Assembly (NCBI GenBank): GCA_933228675.1
Contig: OW121741.1
Span: 133,479,806 to 133,543,805, forward strand
DNA: 64,000 nucleotides
Direction: 5' to 3'
From: Stomorhina lunata
Lineage: Eukaryota > Arthropoda > Insecta > Diptera > Rhiniidae
Of this stretch, positions 1-9,575 are shown one piece after another; position 1 is the stretch's first letter, and each line of letters begins with the position of its first letter. Position numbers and translations under genes: made by a program. The notes below the pieces were generated by a model, which worked only from the letters and a program-made list of their open reading frames with translations, made no database searches and had not been told where the DNA came from.

Positions 1-199
1 TAACCATGGAAGCTAGAAAAATTAAATGAGAAAAATAAATAGTTATTATTGTTTTTGTTTTATTCAAGCGACAGCCAGTTTTACGTACCGGAATGACCTT
101 AGATATCTCGCAACAACATGCATACATGCTTACAGTAGTAGACGTAACAAGCTAGTTCTGCGATAGATTTGTAGAAACTATGCTATCTGAGCTTAACTA
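1..199. other. Unique AT-rich edge sequence
   Basis: No coding region, repeat or motif that I can name is visible before the satellite begins. Confidence 0.5.
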
Positions 200-1065
200 T
201 TAAGCCCACATTACTTAATTTACACGAATTTTGAATTTTTTTTAAATGATCACAGATTTTTGCTCAAATAGCTTTATCTGCTTTAGTTTCCAAGAAAATT
301 AAGTTTTTATGTTTCCATATAAAAATGTTCAAAAAAATTTTTAAATTTTTAAGTAATGACAGATTTTTGCTTAAATGGCTCTATCTGCTTTAGTTTTCAA
401 GAAAAACATGGTTTTATGTGTTTTCATATATAAATTTTAAGAAAATGCGATTTAGTACGAATTTTGAAAATTTGCTTAGTGGCATAAAATCAAGGTTTTA
501 TGTTTTTATATTAAAAATTTCAAAAAAATTAGGTTTGAAATTTTGAAATTTCACAGATAATCACAGATTTATGCTTAGTTTCCAAGAAAATCAAGGTTTT
601 ATGTTTTCATATAAAAATTTTTAAAAATTCGGTTTTAGTACGAATTTTGAAATTTAGTACGAATTTTAAAATTTTTTTTAGTGATCACAATTTTTTTCTT
701 AAATGGCTCTATCTGCTTAAGTTTCCAAGAAAAGCAAGGTTTTATGTTTTCATATAAAAATTTTCAAAAAATTGAGTTTTGGTACGAATTTTGAAATTTT
801 TTTTAGTGATCACAGATTTTTGCCCAAATGGCTCTATCTTCTCTAGTTTCTACGAAAATCAAAGTTTTATGTTTTCATATAACAATTTTCAAAAAATTGG
901 GTTTTAGTACGAATTTTGAATTTGTTTTTAGTGATCACAGATTTTTGCTTAAATGACTTTATCTGCTTTAGTTTACAAGAAAATCAATGTTTTATGTTTT
1001 CATATAACAATTTAAAAAAAAAATAAGGTTTAAGTACGAATTTTGAAATGAATTTTGATCTTTTT
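200..1065 (+). repeat. Diverged ~125-bp satellite array, + orientation
   Basis: About seven imperfect tandem units. Each carries, in order, GTGATCACAGATTTTTGC, a 'GGCTCTATCTGC' segment, TAGTTTCCAAGAAAAT, TTCATATAAAAATTTTC and TAGTACGAATTTTGAAA. The same satellite recurs at 5.9-6.8, 28.9-29.6 (opposite strand) and 48.3-50.8 kb. Units here are diverged and partly deleted, so this looks like an old array. It ends shortly upstream of COG3. Confidence 0.85.
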
Positions 1066-1399
1066 GCTTGAATGGTTATATCTGCTTTAGTTTCCAAGTC
1101 TCTGTCTAAACGCAACCTGCAAATGTCCAGAATTTCTCCGTTTAACAGGTTCAGCTTAGTATACCCATGCATCGTTTTCTTAATGTTGTTCCTAAGCGTT
1201 GTTTTACTAAGATCTAGACAAATTTTTGTTTTGTCTATGTCTAATTTCTTCATGGTTTCCTTGTTGATCCAACACCTAATGTCCATATAAAAGTTGCAAA
1301 TATACAGAGTTATATCTGTCATCATTTGGGGATTTCAAGAAAGATGACCAGGAACCCAGCACAGTCTGACTTTATACTTAATCGATAAGTCTATTAAAC
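1066..1399 (-). other. Less AT-rich block with a possible eroded coding relic
   Basis: Base composition rises above the flanking satellite, and an open frame on the - strand from 1325 runs through this block before reading on into satellite. The readable part includes 'DKTKICLDLSKTTLRNN' and 'YTKLNLLNGEILDICRLR'. It resembles a mobile-element fragment more than a host exon, but I cannot assign a family. No splice structure or repeat ends are visible. Confidence 0.25.
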
Positions 1400-1431
1400 T
1401 TGGGCCTAGAAAGATTTCTTTCTAGGCCCAA
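1400..1431. repeat. Perfect 15-bp-stem hairpin
   Basis: Arms starting TTGGGCCTAGAAAGA are followed after two T residues by the exact reverse complement. The stem is GC-richer than its surroundings. It lies about 0.55 kb upstream of the COG3 start codon. Confidence 0.8.
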
Positions 1432-1860
1432 ATCTCTGAAGACTTGTTAATTAGACTTATAGTTTTCATTCCTTTTATACAATTTTTTTTTTTTTTTTGA
1501 GATTTCGATGCCATGTGGTAGAGAAAGATATGTCCCGTAGACGAGCATGTAAGATTTCTTTAACTTGACTGAAAATGTTCGATAAGAAAAATTGCTAAAT
1601 CCACTAATAGAATATGTCAAGAAGTAAAGCTGCTTAATCCAGTACAACGCAATATATATTTTTTTGAAATATCAAACATATAAAATATAATTTTGAAATA
1701 TAATAAGTTTTTTGTCCCTCCTGTAAAATTTGTTGAAAGTAAGTTAGCAGGTTTTCATATTAAGCCGACATACCCTATTTATTTTAATATTGATGTTATT
1801 AACATTTGTCTTTAACATGGTATTTCATAATTTACCGGCATTTTTCTCCCCGCAATTTTA
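1432..1860. other. Intergenic AT-rich DNA upstream of COG3
   Basis: Holds a long T run near 1487 and no recognisable gene. The proximal promoter of COG3 would lie at its right end. Confidence 0.4.
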
Positions 1861-1864
1861 TTAT

Positions 1865-1984
1865 TTAATGTTGAGCTGGCAACATTCCCTCTCAGCTGAC
1901 TGAGAGAAATTAGAATGACAGCAAAAAGAAGAAAATAAAAAGAAAATAGTAGTTGTGTTTTTTTACGGATGCAGGCCAAGAAGA
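1865..1984 (+). promoter_or_regulatory. Putative COG3 promoter and 5' leader with upstream ORFs
   Basis: The sequence before the COG3 ATG contains an 18-bp inverted repeat at 1889-1906 (CTCTCAG, CTGA, CTGAGAG) with an E-box CAGCTG inside it. If transcribed, the leader has two short upstream ORFs: ATG at 1915 (stop at 1938), and ATG at 1969 whose stop TGA (1990-1992) overlaps the COG3 start in another frame. A pyrimidine-rich stretch ending in CAG at about 1974 could instead be a splice acceptor that removes these ATGs. No TATA box at a convincing distance was seen. Confidence 0.35.
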
Positions 1985-4900
1985 ATGGATGACGTAGCCA
2001 GTGTTCAGCTAGAAAATGAAAATTTGCGGAAAATTCGTACCCGTTTACTGCAGTGGGACTCTAAGAATAATGCACTGGCCGCCTTAAGTGTTACCCAAGA
2101 TGAGTGCTTTGAGCAAATCAATTCTATTTGGTCGCAGGAATCAGAGGTAAGTTTCAAAAAATGCATCCCCCTTTGCTGTGACTAAGCTATTACTCTGTCA
2201 GCAGACACCAATATTGGAGCAGAATTCGGATGAAGTAAAATCTTCTCCAGAAGACAACAATATAAATTCATTGTCCTTAAACACTCTACAACAATCACTG
2301 CCACCCGGCATCGATACGACGCATGATTTCCTAATGCTATACGACCAAGTTCATGCTGAGATTCATGAAAACAGTAATGTGGTGTCACATCGCTATCTCC
2401 AACAGTTGATAACTCGCAGTACGGAATGTAAAAAAATGTTGACACAAATAGAGGAAGCCATGGGTCGTTTGAAAATGTTAAGGGAAGAGTATGCTTTTGT
2501 ATCGGAAAAGACAGAAGCACTCAATAATGCCAGCGAGCAGTTGATAGAAGAACAGGAAAAACTGCAAGGACTTGGTGACGAAATACACAAACGTTTACAT
2601 TACTTTAACCAAGTGGAGCTGTTAAATCAGCGTCTTCACAGTCCCACACTGTCTGTGGCCTCAGAGTCATTTCGTGAATGTCTTACAAAGATTGATGAGT
2701 GTTTGACATATTTAAAGGAGCATGTAAGTACTAGAATGCACTATAAACAGAATATTTTATTAAGGAATCTTTATTGTGCAGCCCAAATTCAAAGATTCCC
2801 CTGCTTTTATTATTAAATACAAGCATTGCTTGGCCAAAGCTGTAACTTTGGTGAAGAATTATGTCAACTCAGTGATGTCACAGGCAACGGAAGCCACTTT
2901 ACATCCCAAGCAAAATGCAAACATTACTGGTAGCGGCTCGGAAGCCTCTATAACCTCTCCCGATGCAGCCTTTGCTCTTTACTATGGCAAATATCAAACA
3001 TCAGCTGCCAAAGTTAAAAGGATTTCACAAATGATTGAATCTCGTATAGAGATATGTCCCGAGTATGCAAATCTTTTAGCCGAACTGCAACAGAACTATT
3101 TAAATGAAAGGTCCACCATAATGACACCAGCTGTAGATAAAGCTATTAAGGATATAAAGACGCAGCATAAGGGAGATCATTGCGCTTTAATGCGCAGCTC
3201 ATGTGCATTCCTAGTCCATATATGTCAGGATGAACAGAGATTGTACTATCAGTTTTTTAACATGGAAAGTGAGCAATTAACGTAAGCAACCTTAAGCAAG
3301 ATTGTAAACTTTGTATAGAAAAGTAAGATATTCTTTATTTTAGGTCTTATTTGGAGGGTCTGTGTAATATTCTTTATGATACAATGCGTCCTTTTATTAT
3401 ACACATTAATCATTTGGAAACTTTAGCTGAAATTTGCTCAATACTAAGAATAGAAATGCTAGAGGAACATGTGCAACAAAATCGTAGGTTTTTAAATTTT
3501 ATATTTTATTTTAAAATTTTTTTAAAATCTTCAATTTAACTATAACAGCCACAGCCCTAGAAGCTTTTGCCACCATTGCCAACCAATTGCTTCAAGATGT
3601 ACAGGAACGTTTGGTGTTTAGGGCTCATTTGTATTTACAGTCAGATATCCTAAATTATAACCCTTCAGCTGGTGATTTGGCTTATCCCGAAAAGTTAGAA
3701 ATGATGGAGGTTTGTTTTCAAGTGATAAATTTCTTATATTTAATTATAAATTTTCTTTCATTACAGAGCATAGCCTTGTCCTTGCAAGATCCTCCACAAA
3801 TACGTCGTTTCGATTCCAGATCATCTTTGGTATCCACCACATCTAATATTACCGAAGCAGAAAGTGTAGATACTAGTGTGAGTCGTGTCAGAAATATGAG
3901 TAAGTCCACTATTGATTTCTCACAGGACACATTTTATTTAGATTATTTTATTTTTACAGATTCTCCAGCAGATTTACATGGCATGTGGTATCCCACTGTA
4001 AGACGTACATTGGTTTGTCTATCTCGTCTGTATCGCTGCGTTGATAGGCCCATATTCCAGGGTTTATCTCAAGAAGCTCTAAGGCATTGTATACAAAGTG
4101 TTTCAACAGCAGCTACGAAAATTTCTCAGTCTAAGGTAATAACTGATCTAAATTCTATATACATATTTCATGATGTCTAATAATTTGTAATCTTTAAACT
4201 TTCAGACTCCCATAGACGGTGAATTGTTTGAAATTAAGCATTTGCTGATTTTACGCGAACAGATTGCTCCCTTTCGTGTCGATTTCACTGTCAAGGAAAC
4301 ATCTTTGGACTTTAGTAAAGTAAAAACTGCAGCATTTGGTCTTTTGCAAAAGCGTAAGCAACTATTTTCCATGGGCAGTAATAATGCTTTGCTGGAGTTT
4401 TTATTAGAGGGTACTCCCCAAATAAAAGAACATTTGTTGGATTCTCGTAAAGAAGTAGATCGTCAATTAAAGTTTGTCTGTGAAAAGTTCATAAAAGATG
4501 CCCTTCAGCTGTTGGCTGCTCCTCTAGTAACATTCCTGGAAAAGGCTCAAACTGTGGTCAATACAGTAATGCCCGCAAACAAGGATCAGCAACAGTCACA
4601 ACAAAGTACTAAGATAAATTATGCCTTAAGGCAAAGTTCATGGGCAAGTCCTCAGCAAATAAGCAGTGTTATTCAGGAGACACAGCGTTTGATTAAAAAC
4701 AAACTGCCCGTATTGCAAAGATCAATGCAATTGTACTTGAGTAATCGGGATACGGAGTTTATCATCTTTCGGCCCATAAGAGTAAGTTAAAGGGAAATAT
4801 TTTTTTGTATTTTTCTTATTTCGAACTTATTTATTCTTTCTTCTGACACTTGCAGAATAATATTATACAATCCTTTGTAAAATTGGAGCAATTACTAACC

Positions 4901-5311
4901 ACAAATGGCTATAGTCCCGATGACATGATCATCACTAGTTGCCCTTCAGCAGAGCAGGTCTCTATAATATTGTCTAGCGCCAGTATTTTGGCTGCAGACG
5001 CCATGATTAATTTCTCAGCGGCTCAACGTAAAGCAAGTGTTGCCTCCACAGACAGCAGCAGTATTATGCCACAAACTTCCTCGAACCCGGAGCCGGTGAG
5101 AAAAATTTCCCTAGACAAAAAAGTTAGTTTTGAAGCTTCAACCTCACAAAATGCCATGGAAAATCTGCCCGAATTAACAGAATCTTCGGGCAACAATAGC
5201 AGCGTAACATCACCAACCGCTTTATCGCCAGAACCCTCAAATCAGATAATACAGGATTCGATTGAAACAGAAGTTGCTGTAAGTAAAGCAGACTTGACTA
5301 CACATGAATAA
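1985..5311 (+). CDS. Cog3: Conserved oligomeric Golgi complex subunit 3 (COG3/Sec34)
   Basis: COG3 belongs to lobe A of the COG tethering complex, which guides retrograde vesicles within the Golgi and so maintains glycosylation enzymes. Nine coding exons join in frame: 1985-2146, 2202-2723, 2782-3281, 3344-3483, 3549-3709, 3767-3899, 3960-4135, 4206-4781 and 4856-5311. All introns are GT-AG and 55-74 bp. The product is about 941 residues, somewhat longer than vertebrate COG3. The Sec34-type region begins near residue 96 ([10 protein letters not shown]) and includes a coiled-coil-like stretch ([19 protein letters not shown]). A further conserved-looking block reads [15 protein letters not shown]. 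The C-terminal tail (Ser/Thr-rich, after about residue 850) looks disordered and accounts for the extra length. The start ATG has A at -3 and G at +4. The exon 4 donor (GTAGGT at 3484) is the least certain junction. The identification rests on family recognition, without alignment. Confidence 0.93.
2147..2204 (+). other. COG3 intron 1 with tandem (NAGNAG) acceptor
   Basis: The intron ends in CAGCAG, so splicing after either AG keeps the frame. Using the first gives a 55-bp intron and adds one glutamine (residue 55). Using the second gives 58 bp and omits it. The donor is GTAAGT. Confidence 0.7.
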
Positions 5312-5640
5312 TAGGGATGACGATTTAGTACACTTTTAATTATACTTTATTTTTATTAAACTACACAATAAAAACATACAATAATATAATAATAAATATA
5401 AATAATGTTACACAAATTAAATATTTTATTTTGAAAAGGGACATAGGTATAAAATAGAGTTTTAAGTTCAACAATCTCTACAATAAAATTTCTAATTAAC
5501 TTTTTTAGTTCAATTCTAAATTCTACAAATTCAAAATCATGTCTATTTTTATTTTTAACCTAAGCGCTGCTCTACTTATTTTACTTTTAACTTTTTTGCT
5601 TAATTCGTCAGTTCTACTAACAACAAGAAAAATATTTGAA
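5312..5640. other. Convergent 3' intergenic region of COG3 and ZFAND2
   Basis: About 330 bases separate the two stop codons. The stretch holds the COG3 poly(A) signal and, reading the other strand, TTTATT at 5548-5553, a candidate AATAAA for the ZFAND2 transcript about 90 bases past its stop. The 3' UTRs could overlap. Nothing else was seen. Confidence 0.6.
5367..5372 (+). promoter_or_regulatory. COG3 polyadenylation signal
   Basis: AATAAA lies 56 bases after the COG3 stop codon, the first canonical hexamer downstream. Further AATAAA-like hexamers follow within 110 bases. Confidence 0.6.
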
Positions 5641-8440
5641 CTATGATAGTGAGCATTTGTCTTTGCCATTGGTTTGCTGCTGTCCATTGCCTCCCACTGA
5701 AACGGTTGTGTTATTGCGTCTTTGCGTATTTGTGGCAGCTGTTTCGTTGCGTCTATTGCGATCATTGGTTTCATCTAATTCCATGATGGATAGAGCAATG
5801 GCTCGGGCTAAAGCTTCATCTTCTGACTGTTGGGAGAAATAAAAAAAAATATTTTTTAATGTAAAACGAGTAAGAAAGTGTAAAAAAATCAATTTTATAA
5901 TTGCTTTAAAAATTATTAAAAATTGGGTTTAAGTACGAATTTTAAATTTTTTTTCAGATCACAGGTTTTTGCTTAAGAGGCACTATCTCATTTAGTTTTA
6001 AATAAAATCAAAGCTTTATGTTTGCATATAAAAATTTTTAAAAAATTGGGTTTTAGTACGAATTTTGATTTTTTTTGTGATCAATTTTTTCCTTAAATTT
6101 ATCTATCTATTTTAGTTTCCAAGAAAATCGAAGTTTTTATTTGCATATAAAAATTTTCAAAAAATTGGCCTTTAGTACTAATTTTTAATTTTTTTTTCAG
6201 TAATCACAGATTTTTGCCCAAATGGCTCTATCTTCTCTAGTTTCCAAGAAAATAAAAATTTTATGTTTTCATTTACAAATTTAAAAAAAATTGGACTTTA
6301 GTACGATTTTTGGAGTTTTTTTTGTGATCATAGATTTTTGCCAAAATGGCTCTAGCTCCTTAAGTTTCAAAGAAAATAAAAGTGTTTTGTTTTCATATAA
6401 AAATTTTTTCAAAAAATCAGGTTTTGGTTCGAATTTTGAAAATCTTTTTAGTGATCACAGATTATTGCCCACATTGCTCTATCTCCTTTAGTTTCCAAGA
6501 AAATTGAAATTTTATACTTTCATATAAAAATTTTGAAAATGTTTTTAGTGATCACAGATTATTGCCCAAATTGCTCTGCTCTATCTCCTTTAGTTTCAAA
6601 GAAAATTGAAGTTTTATATTTATGATCACAGATTATTGCCCAAATTGCTCTATCTCCTTTAGTTTCCAAGAAATTTAAAGTTTTTCACTTTCAATTTTTT
6701 AAAATTTGTATACGAAAATTTTAAAAAATTGGTTTTAGTAAGAATTTTGATTTTTTTTAGTGATTACAGATTTTTGTATAAATAATTTGCTCTATCTCCT
6801 CTAAACTGTACGTAAACGTCGGCAGAATTCATAAAATGCTCCAAAGTCTTATGAACGAAAAAGAGGGAGAGATTGTACAATGATAAGAAAAAAGAATTGG
6901 GAGATGATATCCCCTATCGGGAATATCATCTCCCATGGGAATCGTGTTCCCAAAACTTTTTTTATATGTTTTACAATGTAAAAAAAGTTCTGGGAACACG
7001 ATTCCCATGGAAGATGATACTCGTGATAGGGGTAAATGATTTGATTGTTTGAAAAATTGTGCAATATCTTCGAAAAAGCGTTAAACTTTTATTATATTTA
7101 CCATAATAAATATTTGACTAAACTTCATTAAAATAAAATGGCTATCAGCAACAAAATCTCATTTTCGTTAGAAAAATCTGAAGCGTTCTGAAGTCTTAAG
7201 TAGGGAAATTAAGGAGCTAAGAAGAATTTTGAACAACAGTAATGACTATTACGACGATAGCTTTGGAATTTTATTAGGGGAGATATGATTTAAAATTGTA
7301 ATATTTTTGTGATTACAGCTGCTATAAGCACTTCCCAAAGCAGTCTGTTCTTTGTACCGGAACGACTCGGAAGTCTTAGGATTCCGTCACTTCCGCGATA
7401 TTAACAATAATATCGCAGTTACAACAACAACTAGATAGGAAAGACTTTATAAAAATCAATTTTGACTATGAATTGATCTAAAAACAAAACAAGCTAAATT
7501 GATGAAATTCATCCAAAATAGAATTTCATCAATTAAGCTTAAAAATTACGATCTATACTTTAATGACAAGATTTACATGGACAGCCAGACGGACATCGTC
7601 AAATGGACCAATTATTTCATGACTTGCAATTATCATATCAATTAAAAAATAATAGTTTTATTACTTACTATGTTTCCTTGTATATTTTGAGTTTGACTAG
7701 ATCCTGCTGTCAAGCGTTGTGTTGCTGCTGCTCTTACCGCAGCTGTAGTGGGCTTAGGGGCTGTATTGAATAAAGTATTTGGTGGTTTTTGAGTACGTCT
7801 TTGTTCGGCAGCTTTACTAGAGTTTTAAAAGGTAAAAAGATTTTGTTTATTCTGTATGTGCGTTTCCGACTGTTCCTTTTAAATACTTACGCTGCCACAG
7901 TTCTCTTATCATTGGCTTCCACGCCCATGCTAGTCTTATTCGATATTAGCTGACACTCATGGTCGGTCGTATGACGATGACGCAAACAGAAGTTGCGCTT
8001 GCATTGTGAACAATTGACGGGTATCAATTCTTTTCGTTTGCAGGACTTGTAGGAACAGCGATTTGTGAATATTTTACGCGAGTCTGATTTACATTGTTTG
8101 TCGATATGTTGGCCCACCGTCAAATCGGGTTCAACGCCAGGGGCAGTAGGTACTGGTTCGCCACACAAAGGGCATAACGGCACTTGATAGTCCTTACGCA
8201 AACCCGAAGCACAATTGTGCTGTTCATAGTTAAAGTGCGAGGAACAGAAAACTTGATTGCAAGCATCACATTTAAAGGGTAAAAAGTCTGAAATAAAAAA
8301 TCAAAACAAGAATGACAATAACAACCAGGAAATAATACAATTTATGACGTAAAAAAACAAAAATGAATATATTATAGACACTTACCCAGTCTGTTGCATG
8401 TTTTTTCATTGCAATGTTGTCCTAAATGAGGAAACTCCAT
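5641..8440 (-). CDS. ZFAND2: AN1-type zinc-finger protein with UIM and CaaX box (ZFAND2A/B-like)
   Basis: ZFAND2 proteins (AIRAP/AIRAPL) link ubiquitinated substrates, the proteasome and p97. The B form is membrane-tethered at the ER by prenylation. Four exons join in frame: 8440-8386, 8287-7891, 7816-7669 and 5826-5641, giving 261 residues. Two AN1 fingers are complete: C10, C15, C25, C28, C33, H36, H42, C44 and C96, C101, C111, C114, C119, H122, H128, C130. The linker has an extra CPLC pair (57-60). A ubiquitin-interacting motif lies at about 202-217 (EDEALARAIALSIMEL), encoded at the start of the last exon. The protein ends CSLS, a plausible CaaX box that groups it with the prenylated B form. 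Only one UIM is obvious, where vertebrate proteins can have two. The start ATG has A at -3 and G at +4. The last intron is 1.84 kb and repeat-filled. Confidence 0.94.
5890..6800 (+). repeat. ~125-bp satellite array in the last ZFAND2 intron
   Basis: About seven to eight tandem copies of the satellite also present at 200-1065, recognised by TAGTACGAATTTT, GTGATCACAGATTATTGCC and TTTAGTTTCCAAGAAAA. Some units are shortened (for example around 6540-6680). Relative to ZFAND2 transcription the units read antisense. Confidence 0.85.
6911..7032. mobile_element. 122-bp hairpin, MITE-like, in ZFAND2 intron
   Basis: Two arms of about 50 bp are inverted copies: CCCCTATC then ATATCATCT, CCATGGGAATCGTGTTCCCA and AACTTTTTT, against the reverse complement ending GATAGGGG, with roughly four to five mismatches. 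A central AT-rich loop of about 20 bases separates them. The size and near-perfect arms suit a tiny foldback/MITE or a hairpin-forming intronic RNA. No clear target duplication is visible. Confidence 0.7.
7040..7660. other. Unique part of the ZFAND2 last intron
   Basis: AT-rich intronic DNA with no named element. A short inverted repeat built on GATGAAATT and AATTTCATC lies at about 7500-7533. Confidence 0.4.
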
Positions 8441-8717
8441 ATTTGTGACTTAATCTTCTAAAGGAATGTGAAATTTATCAAAAAATTCTTTAATAATCTC
8501 GAACAATTTGGAACGCCTGTGTTGAGTTTTTGTTAAATATTGCACCAAAATAAGAGATGACTAAACAAAAAGGTGCAATTTATACAAAATTTCTTTGAAA
8601 AATAAAATATTTTGACATTTTGCTTTATGGCATTCTTCGCATTTTCGGGGGAATGAAATGGTATGAAACAAAATGAAGAGTGATGCCATATTATTATCTC
8701 CAATGTTTGTCTTTTTT
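8441..8717 (-). promoter_or_regulatory. ZFAND2 5' flank / putative promoter
   Basis: The 280 bases before the ZFAND2 ATG (reading the - strand). Vertebrate ZFAND2A is stress-induced through heat-shock elements. I see isolated GAAC and TTCT pentamer-like motifs around 8480-8515 but no contiguous three-unit heat-shock element. The transcription start is not identifiable. Confidence 0.25.
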
Positions 8718-9575
8718 TATACACACCATCAAAAAGAATGGTGGTATATTGAGATTGTCATATCCGTTTGTAATTTCCTTAAAATTGGCTCAAAACCCGG
8801 CTCAAAACGATATATATTCTGAATCCTTATGAAATTCTAAGACGATTGAGCGATGTCCGCCTGTCTGTCTGTTGAAAGCACGATAACGCCTAAACGAAAG
8901 GAGTTAGCTCACTGAAACTTAGTAAAACCATTCTTCATCCCTTAGAAAATGTTGGTATTGAAATTGGGCAAAATCGGTTAACATTTGACCATAGCTCCCG
9001 TATAACCTCGCCTAGGCTAATTGCTTATTTGCTAATAAATAACAAACTATAATAGCTATATGACAAAATTTGGTATATAGAAGTTTCACATAAGCCGGCA
9101 TATAAAATTTCATTAAAATCGGTTCACATTTGGCCATAGCTTCCATACAAAAAACTTACGGACTATAATAGCTTTGACCAAAAAATTTAGCACAAGTAAG
9201 TCTTATGCCAATGCCAGCCAGTCACCATTTGACCATAGCTCCCATATAAAAAACTTATGGAAACACAAAAATACAAAAAGAAAAGGGGGTTTATGTCCGT
9301 CTGTCCGTCAGATAAAAGCGCGATAGCTCCTTAACTACAAGAGCTATAGAGACACAATTTTACAAAAGTATTTTTAATATGTAATAGAAGTTGTGTACTG
9401 AAAGTGTGCGAAATCGGTTCACATTTAGTTAGAGCTCCCAAATAACCCTGCCCCGGGAATCACGTTTATGCTGATAAATTGAATACAATTGCAATATCTA
9501 TGACAACTAAATTTAGAACAGAGAAGTTTTATGCAACAATTGGTCAGTATGTCAAATATTATATGAATCGGTCCA
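8718..9575 (+). mobile_element. Helitron/DINE-like non-coding element, left copy
   Basis: Begins 'tatacacaccatc' with a short hairpin (caccat / atggtg), followed by 'GTCCGCCTGTCTGTCTG' and about three internal units carrying 'AAATCGGTTCACATTTG' and 'CCATAGCTCCC'. These are hallmarks of abundant muscoid non-coding repeats that I associate with DINE-1/Helitron-like elements; the family name is an inference. A partner copy in the opposite orientation lies at 12905-13465, and the inner edge of this copy runs directly into a 32-bp tandem array. Confidence 0.65.

Noticed and set aside
2182..2590. Antisense frames across COG3 exon 2
   Set aside because: Shadows of the real coding strand.
3900..3959. 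Retaining COG3 intron 6 as coding (60 bp, in frame)
   Set aside because: It has a strong GTAAGT donor and a TTTTTACAG acceptor, and the retained peptide is Phe/Tyr/Asp-rich and unlike the family.
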